Below, one piece after another: positions 62,710-64,000 of a stretch of 64,000 nt of DNA. A program made the translations under genes and the position numbers. Under the pieces are notes generated by a model, which was not told the DNA's origin, did no database searches, and worked only from the letters and a program-made list of their open reading frames with translations. The DNA comes from Symsagittifera roscoffensis. Lineage: Eukaryota > Xenacoelomorpha > Acoela > Convolutidae. The stretch lies in NCBI RefSeq assembly GCF_963678635.1, contig NC_087070.1:34663109-34727108 (forward strand), written 5' to 3'. Position 1 is the stretch's first letter; every line of letters starts with the position of its first letter.

Positions 62710-63121
62710 TGAGTTATGACCGAAGTGTAACTTATAGAGTAATTTCGGATAGGGTACACCGTCTGCCCGTCACGCTATCTTATTTTCGGCCGGATAGATT
62801 CGTGAAACTTCTTAGTCTAATACCGATCCTAATCTTACTCTTATATCTACTAGTCTCAGGGTGTTTAACTAGTCTCTGCTAGGCTCAAAAGATCTAGAGT
62901 ATACTGCCTTGTTGCGATTGTTAGAAGGTCTCTAGGAGAGGTAACTAATTTCTAAGTTAAATTCAAATCTCTCTGGTGCTGAAATTACAAGTAATTTCAG
63001 CACTTACAAATAAGTGGGTTATTAGTTAGATGGATCATGATTGGTTAATATCAAATATTTCATAGTGATAAAATATCCAATTTATAACTAATCATAAAAA
63101 TATAGTTTAGATCTGGTTCCA
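62710..63121 (-). repeat. 5' LTR of the outer element
   Basis: 412 bp, partner of 20623-21035 with about seventeen differences counted by eye. ATTG follows at 63122-63125. Confidence 0.92.
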
Positions 63122-63125
63122 ATTG

Positions 63126-64000
63126 ACAAATGATCTGAAAAAAAAAACAAAAAAAAATATTTTTTTGCCAAGATTTTGCCAAGAAATTTGTCAGCTTTAC
63201 AAACTTATTAAAAACCAGGAGAGGCAGGAAAAGAATTAAATTTAAAAACAACTCATTTTTTTTATTTCTAGACAGTTGTTCTCATATTGCTGCCAATGAA
63301 AAAAGCACCACTTTATCAAAAAAATTCTTGAGTAAATTTAAAATTATTTTTTCTCGAGTAAAATTAAAATGTTCACAAAATATGTTTTTCACGCAATTTT
63401 GATAGACAAAATAATATTTGATAAAAGTTTTTGTGAACGCTTAGCGGGGCAAATCCTCGACTGAGCTTATTTTGTTCCGTTTTTGCAAGAAAATGACAGA
63501 ATAGTCCCCCTGGGGCAATTTCTTTTTTCTGCAGGCAACTTTGGATTTTGCAACTGGCAGCTTTTGGCGGAATATTTTCTTCTGTGCTTAAAAATTGATG
63601 CCCTGAGCTCAAACTAAAACTAATTATCACCATCGAGAGTTCGTTAGTAAATCTATAAGGGGTTAGAAGTTTGCCAAATTTTCTAATGTTAGACAGGAAA
63701 TTCGCGCTCAAAATATTGCGTTAAAAGATGTTCGTTTTTATCATTTTGGTGTTGGCGTTGCGTGTTTAGGGATAATATTCAAACAATTTGCAGCAAAGTA
63801 AAATCACATAGCTTAAGTGACCTTTTTAAAGCCCTGAGCTTAAAACTAAAAAACGCTACCCCTGTGACAGTTTTTCGTGTAATTACAGGATTGAGCATTT
63901 TCAATTCTTTGGATTGAGGATTGATTTTAGAAAAGCTTTTTGCTGCGAAGCGTAGGCAGATAAACAAATCAATCAGGTCCAGAATTCATTCCAAATTAAA
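63126..64000. other. AT-rich flank with a possible far-diverged dispersed repeat
   Basis: No gene is seen. From about 63430 to 63960 the order of features (G-rich string, run of T, CTGCAGGCAACTTTGGATTTTGCAACT, AAGGGGTTAGAAGTTTGCC) faintly recalls the dispersed repeat of 7405-7955 and 18905-19435. No exon of the GPCR was found here. Confidence 0.35.

Larger units (their letters stand above)
20623..63121 (-). mobile_element. Large env-bearing gypsy-like LTR element (outer), interrupted by a nested element
   Basis: Direct repeats at 20623-21035 and 62710-63121 have TG...CA ends. They are flanked by the 4-bp target duplication ATTG (20619-20622 and 63122-63125). On the minus strand the internal order is leader, long Gln/Asn/Pro-rich Gag with CCHC knuckle, protease, RT (YLDD), RNase H, integrase, [nested 23.9-kb element at 28069-52009], env-like gene and an unknown 3' gene. 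Without the nested element it is about 18.6 kb, large for a gypsy-like element. Most frames are broken by stops or single-base frame changes, some in homopolymers. LTRs differ at about seventeen sites by eye. Confidence 0.9.

Overview
This is an invertebrate-type nuclear genome window, AT-rich and dominated by repeats. It has one exon that looks like a host gene (the first exon of a class A-like GPCR, + strand, 17593-17808, closed by a GTAAG splice donor). Almost everything else is satellite DNA, dispersed repeats and three Ty3/gypsy-like LTR elements, all transcribed on the minus strand. Introns, a GPCR exon, an env-bearing gypsy-like element and a long satellite argue for an animal. I cannot name the phylum from the sequence; a nematode or other small invertebrate is plausible only as a guess.

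Layout. 1-7010 is a 53-bp satellite with two interspersed module types and larger internal duplications. 7011-10246 holds one copy of a dispersed repeat, a 1.38-kb fold-back element (8036-9418) whose arms are made of TGCGGATTCC-type subrepeats, and a strong hairpin at 10105-10170. 10247-16507 is a complete but internally deleted Mag-like gypsy element (253-255-bp LTRs, 5-bp target duplication GCTGG). 16508-20618 is host DNA with the GPCR exon, a tRNA-like sequence and a diverged tandem duplication. 20623-63121 is a large LTR element (LTRs 413/412 bp, 4-bp target duplication ATTG) carrying gag, pol and an env-like gene plus an unknown 3' gene. Into it, between pol and env, a second LTR element of 23.9 kb has inserted (28069-52009, LTRs 880/879 bp). 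Without that insertion the outer element is about 18.6 kb. 63126-64000 is AT-rich flank.

The most unusual object is the 23.9-kb inner element. In sense order it has a 3.1-kb structured leader, a coiled-coil Gag with two zinc knuckles, protease, reverse transcriptase, RNase H and integrase, a C-terminal extension that looks like a macro domain (ADP-ribose binding/hydrolysing fold), a hairpin-rich spacer, then an 8.2-kb open frame for a 2737-residue protein. That protein contains a complete SGNH (GDSL) hydrolase and a second degenerate SGNH-like module, and is followed in frame by a further 215 codons. A copy of the 3' polypurine tract region lies close to the centre of the element, reminiscent of a lentiviral central PPT. 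Its gag-pol frame is broken by two in-frame TAG codons and three frameshifts, whereas the 2737-codon frame is open.

Relative ages from LTR divergence counted by eye fit the nesting: inner LTRs differ at about a dozen sites in 880 bp, outer LTRs at about seventeen in 412 bp, and the small Mag-like element's LTRs at roughly one site in five to six. Several breaks in the outer element lie in homopolymers, so some may be assembly errors rather than mutations.
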